DNA of 64,000 nucleotides, taken from positions 744,001 to 808,000 of the forward strand of contig CAWKGK010000009.1 in the NCBI GenBank assembly GCA_963849115.1. Reading direction: 5' to 3'. Positions 1 through 8,954 of this stretch are shown here, piece after piece; within the stretch, counting starts at the first letter, position 1; each line of letters begins with the position of its first letter. This DNA is from JACDAL01 sp963849115 (GTDB lineage Bacteria; Actinomycetota; CADDZG01; WHSQ01). The translations under genes and the position numbers were made by a program. Below the pieces are notes generated by a model. That model did no database searches. It was not told the origin of the DNA and was given only the letters and a program-made list of their open reading frames with translations.

Positions 1-48
1 CAGCGCGCTCGCCCCCAGCAGCCAGGCCGTGAGGGGGGTCGGGCTCAC
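1..48 (-). CDS. N-terminus of the next gene of the MoxR operon, probably a DUF58 protein (cut by window edge)
   Basis: A GTG at 48-46 opens a frame that runs off the window and begins V-S-P-T-P-L-T-A-W-L-L-G-A. This resembles a short cytoplasmic lead into a first membrane helix. It lies 32 bases after the MoxR stop on the same strand. MoxR genes are very often followed by a DUF58 membrane-anchored protein with a von Willebrand-like domain, so that is the inferred identity. Only 16 codons are visible, so the assignment rests on context. Confidence 0.4.
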   Translation of the reverse strand, partial: MSPTPLTAWLLGASAL

Positions 49-79
49 GTCCGCGGCCGGCGGTGGCAAATGTCCCCGC

Positions 80-1045
80 TCAGCGGGGAACCTCCACCGA
101 GTCCAGCGCCGCCCGGACTGCGTCGTCCGCTCGATAGCGTTCGAGCTCGGCCTCGGGGCTGAGGACGAGGCGATGCCGCAGGACCGCCGGCGCCATCGCA
201 GCGACATCGTCGGGCGTCACGAACTCCCTTCCGCTCATGCAGGCGCGCGCCTTGGAGGTGCTCAAGAGGTGGACCGCGGCGCGCGGGCTGGCTCCCAGCT
301 CGACGCTCGGCAGCGTGCGGGTGCGCCGCACGATTGCGGCGACGTAACCGACCACCTCGTCCGAGACTTGGACCTCGTCGACCGAGGCCCGCACGCTCTC
401 CCATTGAGAGCGGCTGCACACCGACGAGATGTCTTCGAGCCCCACCGATGCGACTCCCCGGCGCGTCAGGCGCAGTAAGGCCCGCTCCTCCTCCTCGGAG
501 GGATAGGAAACGTCGACCTTGAGCACGAAGCGGTCGAGCTGCGCTTCGGGCAGCGGGTAGGTGCCCTCGTATTCGATTGGGTTCTGGGTGGCGACGACGA
601 GGAAGGGATCCGGCAGGGGGTGCGACTCGCCGTCGATGGTGACTTGATACTCCTGCATGGCCTCGAGCAGCGCCGCCTGGGTCTTGGGCGGAGTGCGGTT
701 GATCTCGTCCGCCAGCAGCAGGTTCGTGAACACCGGCCCCGGGCGGAAAGAAAGCTCGCCTTGTCTCAGCGTCATGGTCCCGGTCAGATCCGAGGGCAGC
801 ATGTCGGGGGTGAACTGGACCCGGCGGAAGGCCGCACCCAGCGCCCGGGCGGTGGCGTGGGCGAGCAGCGTCTTGGCCACCCCCGGCGCTCCCTCCAGGA
901 GCACATGTCCTCCGACCGATCCTGCGATCAGCAGCTGCTCGGTTACTTCGTCCTGACCCACGACGACCCGAGCCACCTCTGCCACTATGCGGTCGCGCAG
1001 CTCTCTCACTTGCCAGGGCCTCCAGTCTTTGACGAGTGGAGCCAC
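80..1045 (-). CDS. MoxR-family AAA+ ATPase
   Basis: MoxR proteins are AAA+ chaperone-like ATPases that act with DUF58/VWA partners, usually on metal-cofactor or envelope protein maturation. The 321-residue product has Walker A GAPGVAKT (about residue 53), Walker B LLLADEIN (about 110), the sensor stretch VVATQNP followed by the family hallmark EYEGTYPLPEAQLDRF, and a C-terminal lid domain. Length is normal. It overlaps the upstream DUF4350 gene by 40 bases and is followed by the probable DUF58 start, the classical order of these operons. The substrate is not indicated by the sequence. Confidence 0.93.
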   Translation of the reverse strand: MAPLVKDWRPWQVRELRDRIVAEVARVVVGQDEVTEQLLIAGSVGGHVLLEGAPGVAKTLLAHATARALGAAFRRVQFTPDMLPSDLTGTMTLRQGELSFRPGPVFTNLLLADEINRTPPKTQAALLEAMQEYQVTIDGESHPLPDPFLVVATQNPIEYEGTYPLPEAQLDRFVLKVDVSYPSEEEERALLRLTRRGVASVGLEDISSVCSRSQWESVRASVDEVQVSDEVVGYVAAIVRRTRTLPSVELGASPRAAVHLLSTSKARACMSGREFVTPDDVAAMAPAVLRHRLVLSPEAELERYRADDAVRAALDSVEVPR

Positions 1046-2136
1046 GCGTGGGCGCGCGCCAAGGCGATGACGCCGGCGGTGTCACTCGCCTTCTCTTGCA
1101 GGGCCTGCGCCAGGCCCTCGGGCATCCCGAGCGAGCGTGCCGCAGCTTCAAGCTGGGCCGCGGAGGGCTCTGCCGGCAGCCCCGCCCGCAAGCCCAGCCG
1201 AGCGCGAGCGGCCCCCTGCAGGGGGGCGGTCGCCTCCTGCGGATCCGAGGACCGGCGCAGAAGAGATCCCAGAGCTAGGACATATCCCACACGCGCAGGA
1301 GCCAAGGGCCGCTCCGAGTCCTGGGGCGGGCCCAAGCGGCGGCCGCACGCCCACAACAGGACGAGGGCAGCGCCCAACAGGCCGATGAGGGCCGCGCGCC
1401 AGCCCGTCGGCAGCGCGTCGAGCCCCGTGCTCTGAAATCCGTGCCAGGACTCCAGGAACAGCACGGGCCGCGTCGGAGGACCTGCCGCCGCCAGTGCAAA
1501 GGTGGCGTTGTCGGCTTGCCCCAGATTGCGGTTGTGGAGCACCGCAGCGTCTGCGAGCAGGACGGCCCGGCCCGGCCCGGCAGCAAGGACGCTCACGACC
1601 GTCTTGAAGCCGCGCCCCATCACCGGAAGAGAGGCGTTGGGATCGGCCCAGTAGCCTTCGCCCCCTGCGCGGAGATTCTCGGCCGCGCCCACGTCGGAGG
1701 TCGGCACCAGCAGATGGGCCTCGCTCACCCCGCCGCCCGCCCAGGTGGGCGAGCCTTCGAGGACCTCCTGCAGCCACCGCCCATAGATGCGTCCTCCGGC
1801 CACCAGGCGCCCTCCCGAGGCAACGAAATCGCGCAGGGCGCCGGCATCGTCGTCGGAGAGCGGTCCGGCGTCGAGCACGATCGCGGTGGCGCGGGGGTCG
1901 AGGGACGCCTCGGCGGGCGCGGTCCTCACGCGCTCGACCCGGTGGCCGGCGCGCCCGAGCAGCTCGGCGTAGGCGGCGACCCCGTCGGGTGCGGTCGCAA
2001 ACGACGATGAACGCGGCCCTGAAGGCCCGCCGGCAACTCGGTCGAGCCCGAACACGACGACATTGAACGCCACGACCACCGCCCCCACGATGGCCAGGGG
2101 GTGACGGAAGGGGTTGGAAGCCTCGGCGCGGCTCAG
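1006..2136 (-). CDS. DUF4350 domain membrane protein
   Basis: An N-terminal membrane helix (AIVGAVVVAFNVVVFGL) is followed by a DUF4350-like globular domain (AYAELLGRAGHRVERV, TAIVLDAGPL, LRDFVASGGRLVAGG), which resembles the glutamine-amidotransferase-like fold of this family. A second helix follows near the middle (ALIGLLGAALVLLWACG). DUF4350 proteins typically sit between DUF4129 and MoxR genes, as here. The first conventional start is GTG at 2088. The frame is open further up to a CTG at 2136 whose CTGA overlaps the DUF4129 stop, and it adds a natural cytoplasmic lead (SRAEASNPFRHP). I prefer that start by analogy with the many NTGA junctions in this window. The role in the MoxR system is unknown. 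Confidence 0.8.
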   Translation of the reverse strand: MSRAEASNPFRHPLAIVGAVVVAFNVVVFGLDRVAGGPSGPRSSSFATAPDGVAAYAELLGRAGHRVERVRTAPAEASLDPRATAIVLDAGPLSDDDAGALRDFVASGGRLVAGGRIYGRWLQEVLEGSPTWAGGGVSEAHLLVPTSDVGAAENLRAGGEGYWADPNASLPVMGRGFKTVVSVLAAGPGRAVLLADAAVLHNRNLGQADNATFALAAAGPPTRPVLFLESWHGFQSTGLDALPTGWRAALIGLLGAALVLLWACGRRLGPPQDSERPLAPARVGYVLALGSLLRRSSDPQEATAPLQGAARARLGLRAGLPAEPSAAQLEAAARSLGMPEGLAQALQEKASDTAGVIALARAHAWLHSSKTGGPGK

Positions 2137-2993
2137 GTCGAGACCTCCTGCAGCACTCGCTGCCAGCCCGCCCGCGCTTGCTCGGAGTCCTCGAACACCG
2201 CCGCGCGCCCTCCGTAGACGATCTCGTCGAAAGAGCGAGCGAGGGATTCGAACTCAGGCGAGGAAATCCTCGCCTCGACCTCGGATGTGGTCAGCGACGG
2301 GCGCCAGGTGATCGCGTCGGCCTTGTCCAGCCTCAGTAGCCCGGCGAGAAAGCGCAGCCGGACGGCTCTGCTGTGATCGCCCGCAAGTGCTGCGGCGTCG
2401 GCCGCGCGTTCCAACGCCCGCTCGTCGCGGCTGCGTGGACGAGACCGCGCGGTGCCCTGCTCCGAAGCCTGAGCCCGGCGCCTGCCGAGCCGCAGGGAGA
2501 TGGCGGCTGCCCCCACCACCACGACAAGGCCGAGCACCGCCCACACCGAGCTGTCGCCGCCGGGCAGAAGCCGAGCCAGGAAGCTGAAAGCGGCCGTGAA
2601 TGCGTCTCCCACAGGCTTCAGCAAGCGTCCGAGGAACGAAAACAGGCCGGCAAACGGCCGCGGCACCTCCTGCTCGCGATAGCGGCGTTGAGACAGAACT
2701 TCACGTGCCTGGCTCCGTTGCAGCTCGGGGTCCTGAGAAGTGCCGGCTGATTGTGCCGCGAGGGCGTTCAGCCTGCTCCTGAGGCGGTCGCCGTCCACCC
2801 CCTCCAACGCCGAGGCGACGTCCACCGGGGCCCCGGAGACGGAGGTCACATCCCTAAGCTGGGCCAGGGCGCCGGCGTCGGAGCGTGCGCGCCGTGCCAG
2901 CCGGGCGAGCTCCTCGGCGCTCACATCGGTGGCGGCGGCCGGGCTCGGAGCGAGCACGACCAAGGTAACGAGGAGTTGGATCAGCCGCCTCAA
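2133..2993 (-). CDS. DUF4129 domain protein with signal peptide
   Basis: This 286-residue product begins at a TTG (2993) that overlaps the upstream stop as TTGA. It has a signal peptide (RRLIQLLVTLVVLAPSPAAA), an extracytoplasmic helical part, one membrane helix near residues 150-170 (SSVWAVLGLVVVVGAAAISL) and a C-terminal DUF4129 domain (RLRFLAGLLRLDKADAITWRPSLTTSE ... FDEIVYGG). DUF4129 domains accompany transglutaminase/MoxR/DUF58 clusters and are thought to work at the cell envelope. The gene is co-transcribed with its neighbours, judging by overlaps on both sides. Confidence 0.82.
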   Translation of the reverse strand: MRRLIQLLVTLVVLAPSPAAATDVSAEELARLARRARSDAGALAQLRDVTSVSGAPVDVASALEGVDGDRLRSRLNALAAQSAGTSQDPELQRSQAREVLSQRRYREQEVPRPFAGLFSFLGRLLKPVGDAFTAAFSFLARLLPGGDSSVWAVLGLVVVVGAAAISLRLGRRRAQASEQGTARSRPRSRDERALERAADAAALAGDHSRAVRLRFLAGLLRLDKADAITWRPSLTTSEVEARISSPEFESLARSFDEIVYGGRAAVFEDSEQARAGWQRVLQEVST

Positions 2994-4057
2994 CTCTGCG
3001 GCGGGTCCTCAGCGCCGGGTCGCCACCCCGGCGGGGGTGGCCAATAGGGGGGCTGAGAGGCGCCTGTTGCGGGAGGGCGGGAGTGCGGCGTCGCCGCGAA
3101 GCGGGCACCCTCGGGCGGGTCCACACCGACACGCTGGGCCAAGAGCTCCAGGTCGAAGCCCTCTTTGCGCACTCTGAGGTCGAAGTAGAGGACGGTGATG
3201 AAGGCCGCGGTGAACGGGGTGGTGAGCACCGTCGCGATGGTGGTTCCGATCGCGTTGAGGATGAGGCTCGGCAGCAGCGAGTCCCCCAGGTCCGTGAACG
3301 TGACGGCGGTGAGGAGGCCCGAGATCGCGCCCGAGACGATGCCCGCGAGCAGGCTGCCGAGCACGATGATCAAGAACGTCGGCCACCACCGGCCCCGGAC
3401 GAGGCCACCCGAACGTCGCAGGGCCTTGGTGCCGCGGAGGTCCTCGGTAAGAAGGGCGGGGACCGAGACCTGCACCGACACGTAGAGCCATGCGGCAGCA
3501 GCCAAGGCCGCCAAGACCAACAGGACGGTCGTTGCGACGAGCAGCCCGCCCTCGACCCCGCCGACCGCCAGCAGCGCAATCACCACGCCGGCCGGCAGAA
3601 AGGGAACGATCAACACGAGGCCGCCGAGCAGGGTCACCCACACAACACTCAACAGCCGCGCGGTGGCGAACCGCAACGAGGATTTCCACTCGGGAGCCGC
3701 CTCGAGGTAGGCGTCGGTGATCGCCTTGAAGCAGGCCGCCGTCGACACCGCTCCCGCAATGATGGTCAGGGTTACAAGAACCAGAATCCCGGCGCCGAAG
3801 GCCCACAGCTCGTTGGGCTCGAAGGTTGGCTGCTGAGGGGTCGGCTGAAGGGGCTGCTGTTGCAGCAGCCCCGGCCCCCCGCCCAGCGCGGCGACCTCGG
3901 GCAGGGCCGAGGAGAAGATCAGGACGCTCAACGCCTGTACGGGGGCCACCACGAGGAAGACGAGCCTGAACAGAGTAGGGGCATTGCGCCAGTAGATCTT
4001 GATGGCGACATCGAGGATCTCTCCGACCCCCAGGGGCGCCAGCTGAGCCGCTTGCAC
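2990..4057 (-). CDS. Multi-spanning membrane protein, first gene of the MoxR operon
   Basis: The start is taken as GTG 4057 (V-Q-A-A-Q-L-A-P-L-G-V-G-E-I-L-D). The frame stays open upstream to 4330, but that part reads like non-coding sequence and would collide with the divergent zinc-ribbon gene. The 355-residue product starts with an amphipathic segment (GEILDVAIKIYWRNAPTLFRLV) common to membrane proteins related to the glycerophosphodiester phosphodiesterase membrane domain. It has about six hydrophobic helices, a proline/glutamine-rich loop (LLQQQPLQPTPQQPTFE) and a proline-rich tail (PPYWPPPPGW). Function is unknown. Position suggests it belongs to the MoxR/DUF4129 envelope system. Confidence 0.7.
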   Translation of the reverse strand: MQAAQLAPLGVGEILDVAIKIYWRNAPTLFRLVFLVVAPVQALSVLIFSSALPEVAALGGGPGLLQQQPLQPTPQQPTFEPNELWAFGAGILVLVTLTIIAGAVSTAACFKAITDAYLEAAPEWKSSLRFATARLLSVVWVTLLGGLVLIVPFLPAGVVIALLAVGGVEGGLLVATTVLLVLAALAAAAWLYVSVQVSVPALLTEDLRGTKALRRSGGLVRGRWWPTFLIIVLGSLLAGIVSGAISGLLTAVTFTDLGDSLLPSLILNAIGTTIATVLTTPFTAAFITVLYFDLRVRKEGFDLELLAQRVGVDPPEGARFAATPHSRPPATGASQPPYWPPPPGWRPGAEDPPQS

Positions 4058-4246
4058 CCCGCGACGATAGCTCCCCAGGCAGCACCTCGCATGCCCGCCC
4101 CACCCCCGCCCACCCCTCAGCCGGTTCTGTGCCAGGTAAGGGGCATTCCGCACGTTTCCTGACACAAAGCCGGGATCGGGGCGGCTACCCGACCGGCTTC
4201 GGCCTCTGATGCTTGACGCGGCGTTCGGTGGGAGACACTTGGGGTA

Positions 4247-4492
4247 ATGCCTTGCGCCACCTGCGGACGTCCTCAGACCGACCCCGTCAAGGGCGCGTCG
4301 CCGTGGGCCCGGGGGGTGGTGGCAGGGCATCAGATACTGCTGTGCCCCGGCTGCCAGGAGAACGACCCCGAGTGGGTGCAGAAGCTCGACTGCTGTCCTC
4401 AGTGCGGCGGCACGAGGCTGTCGGTGGTGATGGGCTCGGTGGTGTGCCGGGCCTGTGGCCTCGACTGGCCGGTGGAGGACCCCGAAGGTTGA
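4247..4492 (+). CDS. Small zinc-ribbon protein with four CxxC motifs
   Basis: The 81-residue product contains CATC, CPGC, CPQC and CRAC, enough to form two zinc ribbons, and no membrane helix. It is divergent from the MoxR operon (about 190 bases between starts) and 80 bases upstream of hisD. Such small ribbons occur as nucleic-acid or protein adaptors. Nothing in the sequence points to a specific partner. Confidence 0.75.
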   Translation: MPCATCGRPQTDPVKGASPWARGVVAGHQILLCPGCQENDPEWVQKLDCCPQCGGTRLSVVMGSVVCRACGLDWPVEDPEG

Positions 4493-4572
4493 GCATCGGT
4501 CGCCACCCTGCGTTGGCTGAGGGCGGACTCATGCACATCAACCACCCCGCTGCAGCCAATTAGGCTCGGTCC

Positions 4573-5871
4573 ATGTTGGAGCTGATAGACGGCCGCGACC
4601 GGCAGGCGCCGGTCCACATCCCCCGCCCCCGGGTCCCCGCCACGCGCGCTCACGACATCGCCACCGAGGTCAAGGCCATTGTCGACGACGTCCGGCTTCG
4701 GGGCGATGCAGCGGTGATCGAGCACACCGAGCGCCTCGACGGCGTGACGCTGACTGCGGCCCAGCTCGTCGTCGACGAGGACACGCTGGCGAGGGCCCCC
4801 TCGCTCGTGCGGCCGGAGCTCATCGACGCCCTAGAGGTAATGGGCGCTCGGCTCGAGAGGACCTGCGAGCGCCAGCTTTCGCAGGGCTGGATCGAGCGCT
4901 CCGCGGACGAGTACGTGGGGGAGCTGGTGCGGCCGCTGCGACGGGCCGGCGTCTACGTACCCGGCGGGAGGGCCGCCTATCCGTCGAGCGTGATCATGGC
5001 GCTTACGCCCGCCCGCGTCGCGGGAGTCGAGGCAGTCGCGGTCGCCTCGCCTCCTTCGAGACAGGGTGAGATCGCCGAGCCTGTCCTGGCAGCCTGCGCG
5101 GTGGCCGGATGCAGAGAGGTCTATCGCCTGGGAGGTGCCGTCGCGGTCGCTGCCCTCGCCTACGGCACCGAGACCATCCGGCCCGTGGACAAGGTCATCG
5201 GGCCGGGCAACGTCTATGTATCCGCTGCCAAGAGGCTGGTGCAGCGCTGGGTAGGCACGGACTCGGAAGCAGGTCCTACGGAGATCGCGGTGATCGCCGA
5301 CGAGCGCGCCGACCCCGTGGTGGTGGCCGCCGACCTCGTCGCGCAGGCAGAGCACGGCCCACTCGGCTGCCACGCACTCATCACCTGGTCTGAAGAGCTG
5401 GCAGGTGCGACGATGACCGCACTCGAAGGGATGGTCGCCCGCCATGAGCGGGTGGACGATGTCGAGAACGCCCTCATAGAGGGGGGAGTGGCGGTTCTGG
5501 TGCGCAACCTCGACCACGCTCTGGATACGGCCAACGCACTCGCTCCCGAGCACCTCGAGCTGCTGTTCGAGGGGGCGTTCGAGGCGCTCGACCGGGTCCG
5601 AAACGCGGGCTCGGTGTTCGTCGGCCCCTATTCGCCCGTTTGCGCAGGCGACTACGTCGCCGGCACCAATCACGTCCTGCCCACAGGGGGCTCGGCCCGC
5701 TGGGCCTCAGGACTTGGGGTGGCGGACTTCGTCACCAGGACCTACCTCTGCGGTCTCGAACGCAGTTCGCTCGAGCGGTTGGCGCCGCACATCGATGCTC
5801 TGAGCAAGGCCGAGGGCCTTCAGGCTCACGCTCGCTCGGTCGAGCTGCGGCTGGCTCGGCGCGTTCGCTAG
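4573..5871 (+). CDS. hisD: Histidinol dehydrogenase
   Basis: HisD catalyses the last two oxidations of histidine synthesis, L-histidinol to L-histidine with NAD+. The 432-residue length is typical. Hallmarks are VYVPGGRAAYPSSV, the GPGNVYVSAAKRLVQ segment, AGPTEIAVIAD, DLVAQAEHGP, APEHLEL, and the terminal GDYVAGTNHVLPTGGSARWASGL, which carries zinc/substrate residues. It opens the his operon. Its stop (TAG 5869-5871) shares its last base with the hisC GTG start. Confidence 0.98.
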   Translation: MLELIDGRDRQAPVHIPRPRVPATRAHDIATEVKAIVDDVRLRGDAAVIEHTERLDGVTLTAAQLVVDEDTLARAPSLVRPELIDALEVMGARLERTCERQLSQGWIERSADEYVGELVRPLRRAGVYVPGGRAAYPSSVIMALTPARVAGVEAVAVASPPSRQGEIAEPVLAACAVAGCREVYRLGGAVAVAALAYGTETIRPVDKVIGPGNVYVSAAKRLVQRWVGTDSEAGPTEIAVIADERADPVVVAADLVAQAEHGPLGCHALITWSEELAGATMTALEGMVARHERVDDVENALIEGGVAVLVRNLDHALDTANALAPEHLELLFEGAFEALDRVRNAGSVFVGPYSPVCAGDYVAGTNHVLPTGGSARWASGLGVADFVTRTYLCGLERSSLERLAPHIDALSKAEGLQAHARSVELRLARRVR

Positions 5872-6938
5872 TGCCCCCCCGGCTGCGTGCGCGCCCGGAC
5901 CTCTCAGGCGTGGCGCCCTACGTCTCTCCCCAGCTTCCCGCCCGCATCAGGCTCAACACGAACGAGTCTCCCCACCCGCCTCCTCGGGCCGTCGTCGAAG
6001 AAGCCACGGCCGAGTTGAGCCGGGCCGCTCTAAACCGCTACCCCGACCGCAATGCCACCGCGCTCTACGCCGCACTCGGGAGCCACGCGCAGTGGCCGCC
6101 GGAGGGCCTGTGGGTCGCCAACGGCTCGAACGAGGTCTTCCTGCACCTCTTCTTGGCCTTTGGGGGGCCGGGGCGCACCTCCCTCACGTTCGAGCCGACC
6201 TACTCGCTTCACTCGCTCGTCGCTCTCATCGCCGGTACGCGCACCATCACCCGCCGCCGGGCCGACGGCTGGTCGGTAGACCTCGAGGACGCGCTAGAGG
6301 CGCTCGAGGCCGAGCGGCCCGAGATCGTCGTGCTGTGCTCGCCGAACAATCCGACAGGCACGCTCGAGCCCCTGGACGCAGTGCGCGACCTTGCCGTGAG
6401 GGCGCCGGGGCTGGTGGTCGTCGACGAGGCGTACGGGGAGTTCGCCGAGCCCTCCGATAGTGCCGTGGGAATTCTTTCGGAACATCCCAACGTGGCGATC
6501 GTTAGGACCTTCTCCAAAGCCTGGGGTCTGGCGGGGGTCAGGCTGGGCTACCTGCTGGCCGCCCCTGAGGTGATCGCCGAGATGGCGACGGTACGTCTGC
6601 CCTACCACCTCTCCGCCCCCACACAGGCGTTCGGCCTTGCCGCCCTCGCCCACGCTCCCGACGCGGTCGAGGCGGCTCGGTTGGTGGTCGAGGAGCGCGA
6701 CCGGCTGATCGTCGAGCTCGCCGGCCTCGGGCTCAAGACCTGGCCCTCACACGCGAACTTCGTACTCTTCGAGGTGGGCGACCCCGATGCGGTATGGAAG
6801 CGGCTGCTGGAGCGCGGCGTGCTGGTTCGCTCTTATCTAGGGCAGCCCGGCCTCGAACGCTGCCTGCGGGTGAGCGCGGGCCTGTCGCACGAGACCGATG
6901 AGTTCCTGAGCGCGCTGGGAGCGGTGCTCGATGCCTGA
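5871..6938 (+). CDS. hisC: Histidinol-phosphate aminotransferase
   Basis: A fold-type I PLP aminotransferase that converts imidazole-acetol phosphate to histidinol phosphate using glutamate. The start is GTG 5871, overlapping the hisD stop by one base; the frame is open further up but that part lies inside hisD. The 355-residue product shows RLNTNESPHPPP near the N-terminus, CSPNNPTGTLEP, VVDEAYGEFAEP, and the PLP-lysine motif RTFSKAWGLAGVRLGYL. Its 3' end overlaps hisB by 8 bases. Confidence 0.97.
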   Translation: MPPRLRARPDLSGVAPYVSPQLPARIRLNTNESPHPPPRAVVEEATAELSRAALNRYPDRNATALYAALGSHAQWPPEGLWVANGSNEVFLHLFLAFGGPGRTSLTFEPTYSLHSLVALIAGTRTITRRRADGWSVDLEDALEALEAERPEIVVLCSPNNPTGTLEPLDAVRDLAVRAPGLVVVDEAYGEFAEPSDSAVGILSEHPNVAIVRTFSKAWGLAGVRLGYLLAAPEVIAEMATVRLPYHLSAPTQAFGLAALAHAPDAVEAARLVVEERDRLIVELAGLGLKTWPSHANFVLFEVGDPDAVWKRLLERGVLVRSYLGQPGLERCLRVSAGLSHETDEFLSALGAVLDA

Positions 6939-7521
6939 GCGCCGGGCGGTGATCGAGCGCACCACCACCGAGACCAGCGTGAGGGTCGCGCTGAACCTCG
7001 ACGGCGGTGCCCTTGCCTGCTCCACCGGAGTTGCGTTCTTCGATCACATGCTCGACCAGCTCGGCCGTCACTCTCACCTGGGGCTCGAGATAGAGGCCAC
7101 CGGCGATCTCGAGGTTGACGCCCACCACACGGTCGAGGACGTGGGAATTGTGTTGGGACAGGCGCTGCGTGAAGCTCTCGGAGACGGGCGCGGCATCCGT
7201 CGCTACGGATGGGCGCTGGTCCCGATGGAGGAGTCGCTGGCCCAGGCAGCCCTCGACGTCTCCGGCCGCCCGCTGCTCGAATACAGGGCCGAGATCCCCG
7301 CGGAGGTCATCGGCACCTTTGACGTCGCGCTCGCCGAGGAGTTCTTCTTGGCGCTGTGCCGTACCGCAGGGCTCACCCTTCACATCCACCTGCTCGAGAG
7401 CAAGAACGCGCACCACGGACTCGAAGCCATCTTCAAAGCCGTCGCTCGGGCGCTCTCCGACGCAGTGAGTGTGGAGCCGCGGGCCGCGGGCCGGGTGCCC
7501 TCGACCAAGGGGGTTCTGTGA
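6931..7521 (+). CDS. hisB: Imidazoleglycerol-phosphate dehydratase (monofunctional)
   Basis: HisB dehydrates imidazole glycerol phosphate to imidazole acetol phosphate using Mn2+ held by paired histidine motifs. The 196-residue product has FFDHMLDQLGRHS, DAHHTVEDVGIVLG, and the matching C-terminal NAHHGLEAIFKAVARAL. It lacks the fused histidinol-phosphatase domain of enterobacterial HisB, as expected in Actinobacteria. The start overlaps hisC by 8 bases and the stop overlaps the hisH start. Confidence 0.98.
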   Translation: MPERRAVIERTTTETSVRVALNLDGGALACSTGVAFFDHMLDQLGRHSHLGLEIEATGDLEVDAHHTVEDVGIVLGQALREALGDGRGIRRYGWALVPMEESLAQAALDVSGRPLLEYRAEIPAEVIGTFDVALAEEFFLALCRTAGLTLHIHLLESKNAHHGLEAIFKAVARALSDAVSVEPRAAGRVPSTKGVL

Positions 7522-8090
7522 AGGTCGCAGTCATCGACCACGGCATGGGCAACCTGCGAAGCGTCGCACGAGCCCTGCAGGCCGTGGGGGCGGGCGTGGT
7601 CGTGACATCGAGTGCCACGGAAGCGGCGTCCAGCGACGCCCTCTGCGTGCCCGGCCAGGGCATCTTCAACCGCTGCGTCGAGAACCTGTGGACCTCGGGT
7701 CTCGGCGAGCTCGTCGGGCATTGGATCGAGCAGGAGCGCCCCTTTCTGGGAATCTGCCTCGGCATGCAGATCCTGTTCGAGAGCTCCGAGGAAGGGGGGT
7801 CCGGCCTCGGGCTCTTCGGGGGCCGGGTCGAGCGACTCCGCCCACCCGCAGATGCAACCGGCGTGCGGGTGCCCCACATCGGTTGGAACGAGGTGGCGGG
7901 CGAGCACTTCTACTTCGACCACTCCTATGCGGTGCACCCCTCGGACGAGGCGCTCGTCACGGGGACGTGCGACCACGGCGGGCGCGTGGTCGCCCGAATC
8001 GAGCGCGGCCCCCTGCTTGCGGTCCAGTTCCATCCCGAAAAGAGCTCCGCCGCGGGACTGGCCCTGCTCGGGCGTTGGGTGGCGGCGTGA
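7518..8090 (+). CDS. hisH: Imidazole glycerol phosphate synthase, glutaminase subunit
   Basis: HisH hydrolyses glutamine and channels ammonia to HisF. The GTG at 7518 overlaps the hisB stop as GTGA, giving 190 residues. The class I amidotransferase nucleophile is in GICLGMQILFE; the His-Glu pair is in AVQFHPEKSS. The N-terminal V-I-D-H-G-M-G-N-L-R-S motif is typical of HisH. Its partner hisF is displaced about 3.8 kb downstream by the kinase insertion. Confidence 0.97.
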   Translation: MKVAVIDHGMGNLRSVARALQAVGAGVVVTSSATEAASSDALCVPGQGIFNRCVENLWTSGLGELVGHWIEQERPFLGICLGMQILFESSEEGGSGLGLFGGRVERLRPPADATGVRVPHIGWNEVAGEHFYFDHSYAVHPSDEALVTGTCDHGGRVVARIERGPLLAVQFHPEKSSAAGLALLGRWVAA

Positions 8091-8812
8091 GCTTCACGGT
8101 CTACCCGGCGGTCGACATCGCCGGGGGCCGCTGCGTGCGATTGCTCCAGGGTCGCTTCGGCAGCGAGACCGTCTACTCCGAGGACCCCGCCGAGGTGGCT
8201 GCCTCCTTCTGTCGAGCGGGGGCCACCTGGCTCCACGTCGTCGATCTCGACGGCGCCCGCACCGGCGAGCCCCAGAACCGCGGCCTGCTGGTCGAGGTTG
8301 TAGGCGCGGCCGAATGCCCCGTCCAGGCCAGCGGGGGGTTGCGCTCGGCGGCCGACGTGGAGCAACTGCTGGGTGCCGGCGCCGCCCGGGTGGTGCTGGG
8401 CACCGTCGCCCTCGAGGACCCCGACGCGCTTGCCGGGCTGTGCCGCGATCACGGACGGCAGATTGCGGTATCCCTCGACGCGCGCGGGGGACTCCTCCAG
8501 AGCCACGGGTGGACGGTGGGGACCGGGACCTCCGTCCTGGAGGTGGTTGCCGAGGTCTCCGCGCTGGGGGCGTGGGGGTTCGTCTACACCAACGTCGAGC
8601 GCGACGGCACGATGGCGGGGCCCGATCTAGTCGGCCTGCAAGCGGTGCTCGACGCCAGCGCGCTCTCCGTGATCGCGTCGGGCGGGATCGGCTCGCTCGA
8701 GGAGGTGCGCGCCGTGGCCAAGCTGCGGGCCGCCGGAGCGATCGTGGGCCGGGCCCTCTACGAGGGCTCGTTCACGATTCCCGAGGCAATCGCAGCCGGC
8801 GCCTCGGTCTGA
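8087..8812 (+). CDS. hisA: ProFAR isomerase (HisA; possibly bifunctional PriA-type)
   Basis: A (beta/alpha)8 isomerase acting on ProFAR. GTG 8087 overlaps the hisH stop, giving 241 residues. The catalytic acids are in PAVDIAGGRCVRL (about residue 10) and in the NVERDGTMAGP loop; QASGGLRS and IASGGIGSLEE are the phosphate-binding loops. In Actinobacteria this protein often also performs the TrpF reaction, and no trpF is seen in the window's trp genes. In the loop where mycobacterial PriA has Arg-Gly-Trp this protein has His-Gly-Trp, while enterobacterial HisA has Ser-Gly-Trp, so specificity cannot be decided by eye. Confidence 0.95.
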   Translation: MSFTVYPAVDIAGGRCVRLLQGRFGSETVYSEDPAEVAASFCRAGATWLHVVDLDGARTGEPQNRGLLVEVVGAAECPVQASGGLRSAADVEQLLGAGAARVVLGTVALEDPDALAGLCRDHGRQIAVSLDARGGLLQSHGWTVGTGTSVLEVVAEVSALGAWGFVYTNVERDGTMAGPDLVGLQAVLDASALSVIASGGIGSLEEVRAVAKLRAAGAIVGRALYEGSFTIPEAIAAGASV

Positions 8813-8954
8813 ACCAGCCCGCTGCCGGGTGGTGGTGAGATGACCACAGAGACCTCCGATTCCCGGCCGCTCGTGGAGTTCGCTACGCCTGGTCCTCCGT
8901 CTGTGGGCGGGCTAAGTCAGGCAGCAGAAACGCCGATGGCACAGCTATGGAGTT

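Noticed and set aside
45..1151. 368-codon frame overlapping the MoxR gene in another frame
   Set aside because: Arg/Gly/Pro-rich product without domains; the MoxR frame has Walker motifs.
3083..4162. 359-codon plus-strand frame rich in Arg, Gln and Glu
   Set aside because: Antisense to the multi-TM protein; hydrophobic helices read backwards give such polar, low-complexity products.
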